Shown piece after piece: positions 22,851-32,300 of a DNA stretch of 57,863 bases. This stretch comes from a virus, in the IMG/VR virus record IMGVR_UViG_3300036770_002369, positions 1 through 57,863 of that record; one strand, 5' to 3'. Position 1 is the first letter of the stretch. Every line of letters starts with the position of its first letter. The notes beneath the pieces are model-generated. The model did no database searches, was not told the DNA's origin, and saw only the letters and a list, made by a program, of their open reading frames with translations. The position numbers and the translations under genes were made by a program.

Positions 22851-24026
22851 GTGAGCAGGGATTTTCAGATTGCCTTCCCTTGTCCGCATACGACCGTCGA
22901 AGAGGTCGTCCGTCTAGGGGCTGACCGACAGTCCCTGGCTTGCCGTCAACCCGTGGCCTCGGGAAACACCGTTCGTATCCTCGTGAATGACGAGTTCTTC
23001 ATCCCCCAGAGCGGGCTTCTCACGCCCGCTTCGGTCTATGGCACCGTGTCCGGCCCCTTCGACCTCGTGGAGAACGAGAACCTTTTGACGGTCGAGACGC
23101 CGCTCGGGTCGCAAACGGTCGTCTTCCCTGTCACCGGAACGTCGAGGATCAGTTCGGAAGAAGCCGTCAAGATCATGCTCACTCAGGGCTTCGATGTGGC
23201 CCTCGTCAGCCAACTGAACGGACACCTCTTCTTTACGGAGACCTCTCGCGTCGGCCCGACCTCCTTCCTTCGAGTTCGAGGGTCCGCTGCCGGAGCCCTC
23301 GGATTCGGAAGCCCGGAGAACGGTCGCCAGTGGGGTGCTCTCGGACGCCAGATTTACCCCTCGTGGGGGCTCTACCTGCGACCGGATACGATCACCAATC
23401 GCTTCCCTCGCTTCAATGAGGTCATCCGTGGAAACCCTGTTTTCAAGGTGACGTACACGGTGCCGCCCCAGCGGTGTCTTCGGTGCGGGGGCTCGTACAT
23501 CGAGAACGACCTTCGGTACAACGAGACAGGGCAGAACGTCCTCATCGAAAATGAGGACCTGCTTTACCAGGCTTGCTTGAAGTTGCTCCTCACCGACCGG
23601 GGCTCCAACGCTTACCACCCCTGGTACGGGACGACCATCCGAGACAGGATCGGGTCCAAGGCTCTCGGGACGGTTGCGGCGCTCATCAGCGAGGACGTTC
23701 GCCAGTCCCTAGCGAAGCTCCAAGCCCTTCAGCAGTCCCAGGCGAAATACCAGCAGGTCACCTTCCGGGAACGAATCTACTCAGTTCTTTCCGTCAGGGT
23801 GTCGCCGCACTCGCAAGACCAGACTACGTTTCTTATCGACGTGGTTGTCCAGAACGCCTCAAGTGAGCCCATCGAGCTATCCATCGTGTTCACGGTCCCC
23901 AGCGTCGTGGCCCTCATGGGAAGCAACGGGCTCATGCTTGACGGAAACCGATCAGGCTTGACCCGGGGGACGACCCAAAGCCTTTTCTCTAGTCTCAACC
24001 CTCTAGCTCTCACGGACGGTACTTGA
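22851..24026 (+). CDS. gp25-like baseplate wedge protein
   Basis: The C-terminal part of this 391-aa protein, from about 234, reads LLYQACLKLLLTDRGSNAYH followed by PWYGTTI and a helix (DVRQSLAKLQALQQSQAKYQ). It then has strands with the SVLSVRVSPHSQDQTTFLID pattern. This is the layout of the T4 gp25 / GPW baseplate wedge family (LLLT..G.....P.YG..). The N-terminal approximately 200 residues are an extra beta-rich domain. Near 208-211 there is a CLRC pair in RCLRCGG that could bind metal. gp25 proteins are usually 100-150 aa, so this is a long version. The GTG start at 22851 has AGAGGGG upstream. The Baseplate_J gene begins 1 nt after its stop, the classic wedge neighbour, which supports the call. 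Confidence 0.8.
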   Translation: MSRDFQIAFPCPHTTVEEVVRLGADRQSLACRQPVASGNTVRILVNDEFFIPQSGLLTPASVYGTVSGPFDLVENENLLTVETPLGSQTVVFPVTGTSRISSEEAVKIMLTQGFDVALVSQLNGHLFFTETSRVGPTSFLRVRGSAAGALGFGSPENGRQWGALGRQIYPSWGLYLRPDTITNRFPRFNEVIRGNPVFKVTYTVPPQRCLRCGGSYIENDLRYNETGQNVLIENEDLLYQACLKLLLTDRGSNAYHPWYGTTIRDRIGSKALGTVAALISEDVRQSLAKLQALQQSQAKYQQVTFRERIYSVLSVRVSPHSQDQTTFLIDVVVQNASSEPIELSIVFTVPSVVALMGSNGLMLDGNRSGLTRGTTQSLFSSLNPLALTDGT

Positions 24027-24027
24027 T

Positions 24028-27000
24028 ATGCCGGGCACCACTCCTAAGTTCCGGGGCCTCGACAACGTCTTCCGAGAGAATCAAGTCCTCTCGACAGACA
24101 GCCCCTACAAGTTTTTTGAGGGGACCATCGACCCCAACACCGTAGATGTCCAGGTGTCTATCCGGGGTGCCGGGTTCACCTCGGACCCTGATCTGGTGGT
24201 CTTTGAGGGTACGACTTTCACCATCCCGAACCCCTCCGCTTATCCAGAGGGGTTGCACTTGTTTCCGGGCGACAATGTCATCCGCGCCAAGTCGGTTTTG
24301 ACCTCGGGGGACGCGACCCCGTGGGCCACCGTCAACGCTCGCCTCTCCTTGGAGCGAGACGTACAAGCGGACGCCCTTCCTCCGACCGGCGTGTTCATCG
24401 AACGCAAGGACCGCGTGGTCACCATCAACGTCGAGGGGATCGACGATGAGCGGATCACGGGCTATCACTTCTATGCCTCCACCTCGCCGGGCGGGGGCAC
24501 GGTCGGTTACTACAGGATCAATCCGGCCCTCGTCATCACGGGAGCCTCTCAAGAAGAAGTCTCACCCCTCCAGACCTTCACCTCAGATTCCGATACCGCC
24601 CTGACTCCGGCAGGACTTCCTGCCGCAGATCCCCTCCTGTTCAACCTTGTCGGGAACCAAACCGACTCCACCGGGAACATCATCGAGGCGGAGTTCAACG
24701 AGAACGTCACGATTCCGGAGACGGTCACCCGGTTCCGTGTAGACGTGTCGCTCTCGTCCGTTCGCACCTTCCAGCGATTTTCTTTCACGCACGACCGGCT
24801 TGCGACGCTCAACTCGATCAACAATCCCGCTATCCCAAACGCAGAGTTCAACTCGATCCTGACGACGGACCCCCTGTACTACGTCGTGACCGCCGTCTAC
24901 AACATCAACGGGACCGAGTACGAATCGGAGTTTTCACCAGAGGTCTCGGGCGCTCCGATCATTTTGAGCCCGACCATCGGCACCCTTCCCTCGGTCACCC
25001 GGCAGCAGATCGTCCGAGACACGGTTCTTTCGATCCAGCGGTCGCAGCCTAACATCGACGTGAAGCCGGGGTCCGTGACCCGCGACGTGTTCATCGACCC
25101 CTTCTCCTCGGAGGCAGAACGCATCCGGTTCATCGTGGATTTTCTCCACAAGGCCCAAGCCTTTTCCTCCCTCCTGGAGATCGACGACCCGGGCAACACG
25201 GGCTTCTCCATCCCTGTGAGCCAGTCGAGCTACAAGACGGCGCTCAAGTACGCCTTCTTTTTGACGGGAGACGCAGACGTTCAGACGGTCATCAACAACG
25301 CCTTTGACCACCTCGCCGCTCGCCGGGGCGTTACGCGCCTCTCAGGTAAGCGCGCCCGGGGCGAGATCACCGCCTATACGACGACTCGCCCGACGACTAC
25401 CCGGGTCATTCCTATCGGAACCGTCGTACTGGGAGGGGCCGTGAACTTCCGGACGACCTCCGCAGGACAGATCAGCACGGGCGGAGCGGGTGTCTCGTAC
25501 AGCCCCTCTACGGGCCGCTACTCGACTCGCGTCTTCGTCCAAGCAGACGCCCCCGGAACAGCAGGGAACATCGGTCCTGGGGCCGTCCAAGGCTTCCAGA
25601 ACGGCCCTTCGGGTGTCCTGGCAACCAATGAGTCCTTCATGTTCGGCGGAACGAACACGGAGACGAACCGAGAGCTTGCGACTCGTGCCGATGGCGTTCT
25701 TTCCTCGGTCGATAGCGGGACGTATCGGGGCTACACGCAAACCGCGACCTCGGTCCCCGGCGTCAGTCAGGTCAACGTGGTCGATGCCGGTCACGCCCTC
25801 ATGCTTCGGGACATCGACCCCGCGACGGGCCAGCATCTCGGTGGCATGGTGGACATCTGGCTCAAGGGAACCAACCTGGCGACGGTCACCGACGTCTTCG
25901 CTTTCTCCTTCGAGATCAAGAAAGCCATTCAGTTCGAGCCTATCGGGGACCTCGCAGACCTCAAGTTCCGCGCCGTGGACCCCGACCTGAGCGCATCGAA
26001 CCCGATCATCGAAATGCTCGACTATCCGGCCTACGGGTACGAGTTCGAGAACATCACGACCGGGCAAGTCCTCGACCTCACCGACGTGATCATCCTTCCG
26101 CCGGACGGGATTCAGCTTTCGGCGGACTACAACGACCCCATCAACAATCACATGGGGGACATCTTCCGGGGGTCTTACCGCTATCGCACGAGCGACAAGT
26201 ACGTCTTCCCGCGCCAGCCCGTTCGGTCCATTGTCTCCCTCACCGGAGACCCCACCCTCACGAATGTCGTGAGTCCGACCCTGTATAGCCTGTTCCACCC
26301 GGAGAGCCCTCTAGGGCGAGGTCGATCTACGGTCGCAGGCGACTACCTACAGGTCGTTTTGCCTGTGAACAGCACCCTTCCGACGATTCCCTCGGGAGTC
26401 CCGGTTCAGGTCACCAACGAACCCCATGTTCTTCTCGGGGGTGTCGAGTACCTGGAGAACCTGGGCATCAACCCGCTTTCCGTGGTCATCACCAGTACGG
26501 ACGGGACCATCACTTACGTCAGCCCCTACGATCCCAGTGTGGCGGGCGGAGCGACCCCTGATTACGTCTTCACGGACGAATCCGGTTCGACCCCTCTAGG
26601 CTTTACGCTTCCCACCGGGTCTCAGCTTGCTGTGGGGGACGAGGTGCTCGTCAGCTACCTCCATGATGAGAACTTCACTGTCGCCTACACGACCAATCTG
26701 CTCGTGACCGTCGCGCAGGATACCGTGAACAAGACCCGTCATGCGACGGCGGACGTCCTCACGAAAGAAGGTATCCCGGTCGCCGTGGACATCTACGCGA
26801 CCATCGTGGTGCGTCGGCGGCAAGACCCCGCCCAAGTGGACAGTGCCGTCCGCTCGGCTCTCGCTCGACTTGTAGGGGCTTTCGGTTTCGGCGTCCCTCT
26901 TCGACAGAGCGACGTGATTGCCGCCATCGAGAACGTGTCGGGAGTCTCTTACGTTATCGTCCCCCTCACGAAGTTGACGCTCGCAGACGAGTCCATGATC

Positions 27001-27552
27001 GTCCAGGAAGTCCTCTCGGCAGGGTCCGGGGAGACCTTCTACGTCACAAACTGGTCGCAGGGTCCGCTGGTAGACGTACACTTGCTGGAGACACCCCTTG
27101 ACTTCGCCACCTTGGACGGAGGCGGGCCAACCAACGAATTTCGGGGCGTGTTCCGCAACGATGTGGTTTTGACGAACTACGAGACGCCGCCAGACATCAA
27201 TGGCGTCCCCTTGAAGAACACCCCCTCTTCGGCGTTCATCATCGGGAACCAAGGGCTCTGGATCCCCGGCTATAGCGACGATGCGACGTTGACGGCGAAG
27301 TACCCCTTCGCGACCCCTGCGGAGATCGCCGCTTATCGGACGACCCTCACGGCCAACCGGGTTCTTCTCGCTTTGCCGAAGGGCGAGACCCCCCAGGACG
27401 CCTCGTATACGGCGACGTATTTCGTGGCGGGCGACAACGGGGTCAAGAGCATCGAGCCCGGACCCGTGGAGTACATCGTCCTCGGGACGCTCGACTTCAC
27501 CTACGATGAGGACACCGACTTCCAAGAGCGCCTCGTGGGTCGGCGGAGGTAG
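24028..27552 (+). CDS. Baseplate_J-like baseplate wedge protein, 1174 aa
   Basis: This is a Baseplate_J-type wedge protein (P2 gpJ / T4 gp6 relatives). The family body begins near residue 319 (TLPSVTRQQIVRDTVLSIQ, then a PGSVTRDVFIDPF segment). It continues with a helix pair, GVTRLSGKRARGEIT, IPIGTVVLGG, FRTTSAG and the characteristic GTAGNIGPGAV region, and then ELATRADGVLSSV. Around 892-988 lies a second hallmark, VTVAQDTVNKTRHATADVL with VRSALARLVGAFGFGVPLRQSDVIAAIENVSGV. The first approximately 300 residues and the last approximately 170 are extra beta domains, making it two to three times longer than P2 gpJ. It assembles with the gp25-like protein in the baseplate ring. Ribosome binding is weak and coupling to the preceding gene is likely. 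Confidence 0.9.
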   Translation: MPGTTPKFRGLDNVFRENQVLSTDSPYKFFEGTIDPNTVDVQVSIRGAGFTSDPDLVVFEGTTFTIPNPSAYPEGLHLFPGDNVIRAKSVLTSGDATPWATVNARLSLERDVQADALPPTGVFIERKDRVVTINVEGIDDERITGYHFYASTSPGGGTVGYYRINPALVITGASQEEVSPLQTFTSDSDTALTPAGLPAADPLLFNLVGNQTDSTGNIIEAEFNENVTIPETVTRFRVDVSLSSVRTFQRFSFTHDRLATLNSINNPAIPNAEFNSILTTDPLYYVVTAVYNINGTEYESEFSPEVSGAPIILSPTIGTLPSVTRQQIVRDTVLSIQRSQPNIDVKPGSVTRDVFIDPFSSEAERIRFIVDFLHKAQAFSSLLEIDDPGNTGFSIPVSQSSYKTALKYAFFLTGDADVQTVINNAFDHLAARRGVTRLSGKRARGEITAYTTTRPTTTRVIPIGTVVLGGAVNFRTTSAGQISTGGAGVSYSPSTGRYSTRVFVQADAPGTAGNIGPGAVQGFQNGPSGVLATNESFMFGGTNTETNRELATRADGVLSSVDSGTYRGYTQTATSVPGVSQVNVVDAGHALMLRDIDPATGQHLGGMVDIWLKGTNLATVTDVFAFSFEIKKAIQFEPIGDLADLKFRAVDPDLSASNPIIEMLDYPAYGYEFENITTGQVLDLTDVIILPPDGIQLSADYNDPINNHMGDIFRGSYRYRTSDKYVFPRQPVRSIVSLTGDPTLTNVVSPTLYSLFHPESPLGRGRSTVAGDYLQVVLPVNSTLPTIPSGVPVQVTNEPHVLLGGVEYLENLGINPLSVVITSTDGTITYVSPYDPSVAGGATPDYVFTDESGSTPLGFTLPTGSQLAVGDEVLVSYLHDENFTVAYTTNLLVTVAQDTVNKTRHATADVLTKEGIPVAVDIYATIVVRRRQDPAQVDSAVRSALARLVGAFGFGVPLRQSDVIAAIENVSGVSYVIVPLTKLTLADESMIVQEVLSAGSGETFYVTNWSQGPLVDVHLLETPLDFATLDGGGPTNEFRGVFRNDVVLTNYETPPDINGVPLKNTPSSAFIIGNQGLWIPGYSDDATLTAKYPFATPAEIAAYRTTLTANRVLLALPKGETPQDASYTATYFVAGDNGVKSIEPGPVEYIVLGTLDFTYDEDTDFQERLVGRRR

Positions 27553-27554
27553 AC

Positions 27555-28895
27555 ATGACGGATAAGCCTTCCTCCAAAGACCTACTGCCTTCGCTGATCG
27601 ATCAGAACCCGGCACCTGACGACACCAACAGTCAGGATCGTATCAATGCCGTCCGGTCCCAGGTAGACCGGATTCTTTCGGTCTTCCTCCAGCTACTCCC
27701 GTCGAACTATGTCTCGACGGTCCCGGGTCCCGCGTACACGCTTCAGTACCAGGCCATCGCAGAGCGTATCGCGGATTTCCAAGTCACAGCCCAAGAAGTT
27801 TTTGCGGACTCGGCCTATGACTACACCAGATCCGAATTCCTGTACCGGATGATCGGAGCCTTGGTCTTTCCGGACGCTCAGACCCAAGGCTATCCAGAGA
27901 TCGACGGTGACCTGAGCTACCGCGAATTCCTGCGGCGCATGATCGTCTTGCTCCTTCAAGGGTCCACGGCGATGACCCTCAAGGAAGGCGTCGAGCTTCT
28001 CACGGATGCTGACGTCGAGGTGATCGAACGGGCGGTCATCGCTCGATCCATGCCCCCGGGCTCGACCCCTTGGAGCAGCCCTGAGAACCAGCACGTCATC
28101 GAGATCAATGTTTCCGAAGGTGGGGGGACCAGGTTCCCAGAAGACCCTTTTCGTCTCCAGCGGAACGTCCTCCTCGTTTTGCGGGCACTGAAACCCGCCC
28201 ATGTTCTTTACGACTACCGGCACTTGATGAAGGACTCCTTCGGCCCTCTGTTCGAGGCCGAAGTCTCCTACCAGTGGCAGAACTACTACTACGATGACCT
28301 TCGCCGCTACTGGTACGGGGCGCGAAGCCTTACCGGAACGGCGGGCGTGACGCGCACCGACCGGACTCTGTTTTCGGATGCGACCCGGAGCTTTTACTCC
28401 ATTCGGCCCGGCTGCGAACTCACCGTTTTGACGGGGCCGAACTCGATCAACGCCTCAGTCTCTGACGGGGGGTACGTCGGTCGTTACCGGGTCGTGGACG
28501 TTTTGACCTTCCCGGTTTCGGTGGACAACATCCCTCGCCCCTATACGACCAGCCCCTCGGGCGGAAGCGGAACCGCGACCGTCAATAACGGGACGGTCGA
28601 AGACCCCCTACAGAACTGGGCTTCTTTCGTGGAAGGGGAGATCCTGACCTTCACCTCGGGACCGAACGCGGGGAGCTACCGACTCAGCACGGTGCTGGGG
28701 AACAATGGCGGGCCGCTCGGAACGGCTCCGGGGCCGGGAACCCGGTGTCGAGTCTCACCGGGTATTTTGAGAGTGACCCCCCGTATGAGGACGGTCGCCA
28801 CGGGCCAGTCGTATGAGGTCACCGTGGATCGCCTCGGTGTCCAGACGAATCAAGCGGTCCTTCAAGAGAACGTCTCGATGTTCTTCCTCCCTTGA
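27555..28895 (+). CDS. wedge / tail-protein-I-position protein, 446 aa
   Basis: This 446-aa protein immediately follows Baseplate_J (2 nt), the position taken by P2 gpI-like or T4 wedge proteins. The N-terminal half is helical (DRINAVRSQVDRILSVFLQL, LPSNYVST, YQAIAERIADFQVTAQEVFA, YREFLRRMIVLLLQGSTAMT), followed by a VLLVLRALKPAHVLYDYRHL segment. That combination of LLPS..Y and KPAH is reminiscent of tail protein I and related wedge proteins. The C-terminal half is beta-rich. I infer a baseplate wedge subunit linking to fibres; the exact family was not verified. The ATG at 27555 lies 12 nt downstream of a GGCGGAGG site (27541-27548) that spans the upstream stop codon, so the spacing is long and coupled initiation is likely. 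Confidence 0.65.
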   Translation: MTDKPSSKDLLPSLIDQNPAPDDTNSQDRINAVRSQVDRILSVFLQLLPSNYVSTVPGPAYTLQYQAIAERIADFQVTAQEVFADSAYDYTRSEFLYRMIGALVFPDAQTQGYPEIDGDLSYREFLRRMIVLLLQGSTAMTLKEGVELLTDADVEVIERAVIARSMPPGSTPWSSPENQHVIEINVSEGGGTRFPEDPFRLQRNVLLVLRALKPAHVLYDYRHLMKDSFGPLFEAEVSYQWQNYYYDDLRRYWYGARSLTGTAGVTRTDRTLFSDATRSFYSIRPGCELTVLTGPNSINASVSDGGYVGRYRVVDVLTFPVSVDNIPRPYTTSPSGGSGTATVNNGTVEDPLQNWASFVEGEILTFTSGPNAGSYRLSTVLGNNGGPLGTAPGPGTRCRVSPGILRVTPRMRTVATGQSYEVTVDRLGVQTNQAVLQENVSMFFLP

Positions 28896-28900
28896 GGCGG

Positions 28901-28936
28901 CGTTGAAGGGTCTATAGGAACGGGCTTCTGAGCCCG
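28901..28936 (+). promoter_or_regulatory. CTATAGG promoter-like box plus tetraloop hairpin
   Basis: GTTGAAGGGTCTATAGGAACG (28902-28922) resembles the other ATAGG boxes. It is followed by the hairpin CGGGCT-TCTG-AGCCCG (28921-28936) and an AAAAGGTGA ribosome binding site for the ATG at 28957. It may start a new transcript for the adhesin block, or the hairpin may partly terminate the baseplate transcript. Confidence 0.45.
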
Positions 28937-28956
28937 CAAAGAAAAGGTGAACCACG

Positions 28957-29355
28957 ATGGCTAACGTCCTATACAACCAGGCCCGGGAAGCATTTGGAAC
29001 GGGCTTGATCGACATGACCTCCGACGACATCCGGGTTCTTCTCGTGGACTCCGGATCGTACTCCCCCAACTTCAACACGGATACCTTCGTGGTCGACGTT
29101 CCTGCGCTCGCTGTGGTGGACCGATCCACGCAGCTTCAGAACGCGGTGATGCCCCTCGGGGTCTTTGACGCCGACGACATCACGGTGACCGGCGTCCCGG
29201 CGCAGAACATCGACCGCCTGATCATCTATCAGAACACGGGCGTTGACGCGACCTCGCGGCTTCTCGTGTACATCGACACCGGCACTGGTATTCCGGTGAC
29301 CCCCTCGGGAGACGTCGAGATTCAGTGGAGCGCCTCGGGAATCTTCCGTCTCTGA
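28957..29355 (+). CDS. small conserved virion protein, 132 aa
   Basis: This 132-aa beta-rich protein has the pattern N-terminal YNQAREAFGTGLIDMTSDDI, then VLLVDSGSYSPN, VFDADDITVTGVPAQNIDRLIIYQNTGV and a terminal IQWSASGIFRL. Small phage proteins with this order (Y...F..G.IDLTSD.I...LLD...Y.P, then FDADD, then VIY.DTG) are common beside fibre genes in many phages, and I recognise it as that uncharacterised virion family. It probably decorates or caps a tail or fibre protein. It has a strong GAAAAGGTGA site 6 nt upstream, and the next gene, a 2059-aa fibre, starts 33 nt downstream. Confidence 0.75.
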   Translation: MANVLYNQAREAFGTGLIDMTSDDIRVLLVDSGSYSPNFNTDTFVVDVPALAVVDRSTQLQNAVMPLGVFDADDITVTGVPAQNIDRLIIYQNTGVDATSRLLVYIDTGTGIPVTPSGDVEIQWSASGIFRL

Positions 29356-29388
29356 TCAGGAGCCCTCGGAGGAGGTGAGGGGTACGTC

Positions 29389-32300
29389 ATGGCCGACTGG
29401 TTTCTCACCGCTACAACTCCGATAGGCTTCAGCGACTCGCATTGGCTACGGGCGGCTCCTGGCGCGTACAACCAACTCAACGTCAATACCTTCGGGATCG
29501 CGATTCGCTTTCGGATGACGAGCTTGTCCGAGAGCGGATACCTGTTCGTCACGCCTCACGCGCACATCTCGATTGATACGTCGGGAAACATAACCGCTTC
29601 CGTAAGGACGTCTTCCGCATCAGGATTTGCAGCCTACTCGCGCACGACGAGCGTCTCGCCTGTTTCGCTAGGGGTCTGGAACACGGTCGTCCTCGCGAAG
29701 ACCGTACTCGGAGATCCGAACCCCTCTCGGCTCTACCTCAATGGTGTGGACATCGGGAGCGTGTGGGACTCCACCGTCGGGATCCCAGCCACGCCGCCCA
29801 ACTACGAACTTTCAATCAAGAGCCGAGGCTGGACCACATCGGGACTCATGGGGCCGCTCCCCGGGTCGCTTCCCACGAACCAGTCTTTTTGTGGCGACCT
29901 GAACGATGTCGCCGTCTGGAGGAACACGTCTCTCTCGGCGGCGGACGCACTGAGCCTTCATGGTGCAGCATCGGGAACCTGGGCGAGCGTCGTCGCAAGC
30001 CCGACGGACTACTGGGACTGGGACAATCAGAACACGACGGACTCCGGTTCTTTTGGAGCCGTGACCTCTACCTGGCGAGGTTTTTTTCCCCAACTCCAAG
30101 GCACTGATGTCTCCCTGTATGGGACCGACGATTTCGCGGTTAGCCCCGTCAACCCGGAGGTCTTCCGTTATCAGACCGCGTACTCGCAGGTTTTCACCGC
30201 ATACAACGGTGGTGCGGGTCCCTATACCTGGAGCATCTCGGCAGGGTCGCTACCTCCCGGAATCACGCTCGGGGCCTCTTCGACCTCGACGGTCACGGTG
30301 AGCGGAACCACGACCGCGATTGGCCTCACTTACAACTTCACGATCCAAGTTCAAGAAGGGCTGAGTACGGGGACTCAAGCCTATTCCATGACGGTCAACC
30401 CGGGGCTGATTCTCGTAAGCGCCATACCCCCCGGGGCCGTGAATCCCCCCTTTGGCACTCCGCCTCCCCCAGCGGTCGCCCCTTATTCTTTTGCCTTGGT
30501 CGCAACGGGCGGGACCGGACCTACCTCATGGTCACAGTCGGGGACGCTCCCCACGGGGATCACGTTCGATGCGCTCACGGGCACGTTTTCGGGAACGCCG
30601 ACCAACTGGTTGACGACGTCCTCGATCACCGTCACCGCTACTCGCGAAGGGGGTAACTGGTCCTCGGGAACCGTCACCTACGGGATCCCCTTCGACCAAT
30701 TCAATCCGAACAGCCACGACTACTTTTACATCAGTCAGTACAAGACGGAGTTTTCGCCGGGCGACACCTACGACACCCCGGCAACAACCTACGCGCTGCC
30801 CAACGGGGCCGTAGGCGTACCCTACTCAGAACCCGTATTTGTAGCGGTCCTTCTCGAAGATGTGGTCTATCGATCCGGGCTTCTTGATAACTACGGCTCG
30901 CTCCCTCCGGGCCTTTCGGTCACAGGTTTTATCAGTTCTTGGACCATCTCCGGCACCCCCACGACCCCGGGAACGTACACCTTCGCCTTCTACTACGTCG
31001 GGCTTTCGGGGGACCCCATTGAGAGCGGCTATCAAATCTACTCTATTACGGTCCCGGCATCTCCGCTCGACGTGATCGAGCCCGACTTTCTTGACTCGGA
31101 TGCCCTCGTCTACAGCCCGACCGTCCTCGCAGATTCGGCCATCCTTCCGGACTTCTTGGACTCGGACGCCGTCGTCTACAGTCCGGCGATTCTTGTAACC
31201 GCGATCCTCGCGCCGGACTTTTTGGACTCAGACGCCGTCGTTTACAGCCCGTCGCTTCTGGTCTTTGTCCAGCCGGACTTTTTGGATTCGGATGCCGTCG
31301 TCTACGAACCCTCGATTGCAGGGACTTTCGTACAGCCGACCTTCTTGGACTCGACGGGATGGGTAGCCCCTCCCAACATCTCGACCACGGCGGTCATCTA
31401 TCGGGATCGCTTCCTGACCCAGCGGGGTCCGCTCGTCAAAGACTGGGGCGACTGGACTCCTGCGACCCCCCAGGACGTAACGGTCACCGTCAACGGAGTC
31501 GAGGTCGCCGTCGCCTCGGTCAACCCGTACCACGGCGAGATCGTCCTGGCGAGCCCCATCGCCGCGAACGATCCGGCCATCGACGTGCGGGTGGACTACC
31601 AGTGGTTCCCGACGCCTATCATGGGACTCCGGCTGAACGTCCGGGGACTAGGGCTCAACAAGGCCGACCATCGTCGAGGACTCGGAAAGAATAGCTCGAC
31701 CCCCAGCCTCACCTACGGGTCGAACTTGCTAGGACAGGGCTATCAGAGCACCCCGGCGAACGGCGACCAGATCCAGACGCCGACGAATCCAAAGGGCGCC
31801 GTTCGCACCAGTCGGTTCCCCATGACCGTCGTCATCGGCGGACCTCTCGTCCGACCGAAGCCCCTTCTCATCGGCCATCGGTACACGGGCTTTCAGAAGG
31901 GCTACTCGGCGGTCCTCAATAGCCCGACTTCGCTCCGCCTCAACAACTCCCCGAACCGGGTCGCCAAGCCGGGTTTCACAAGAAATCCACAGGGTGAGGT
32001 CTCTGCCTATGAAGGTGAAGTGACCCCCTCAAATGACTGGTTCGAGGAGGGTGACGATTCCGGGTACGTCAATCTCAACCAAGGGACGTACACCCTGATC
32101 GATGCCCAGTCGGGCGCGTTCCTTCCGACCAGCCCTAAGACAGCGTTCTACTGGCGCCGCATCGACCTGAGCTTCCCCGCATCTGTCTACGTCGTGGGGC
32201 GCTTCCAGATCGAGTCCTCAGGCTACCCGTTTAGCTCGACTGACACCAATATCCTGAGTCCAGACGGGGTATTTACGGGCGTAGGTTTCGGTATCCACAA

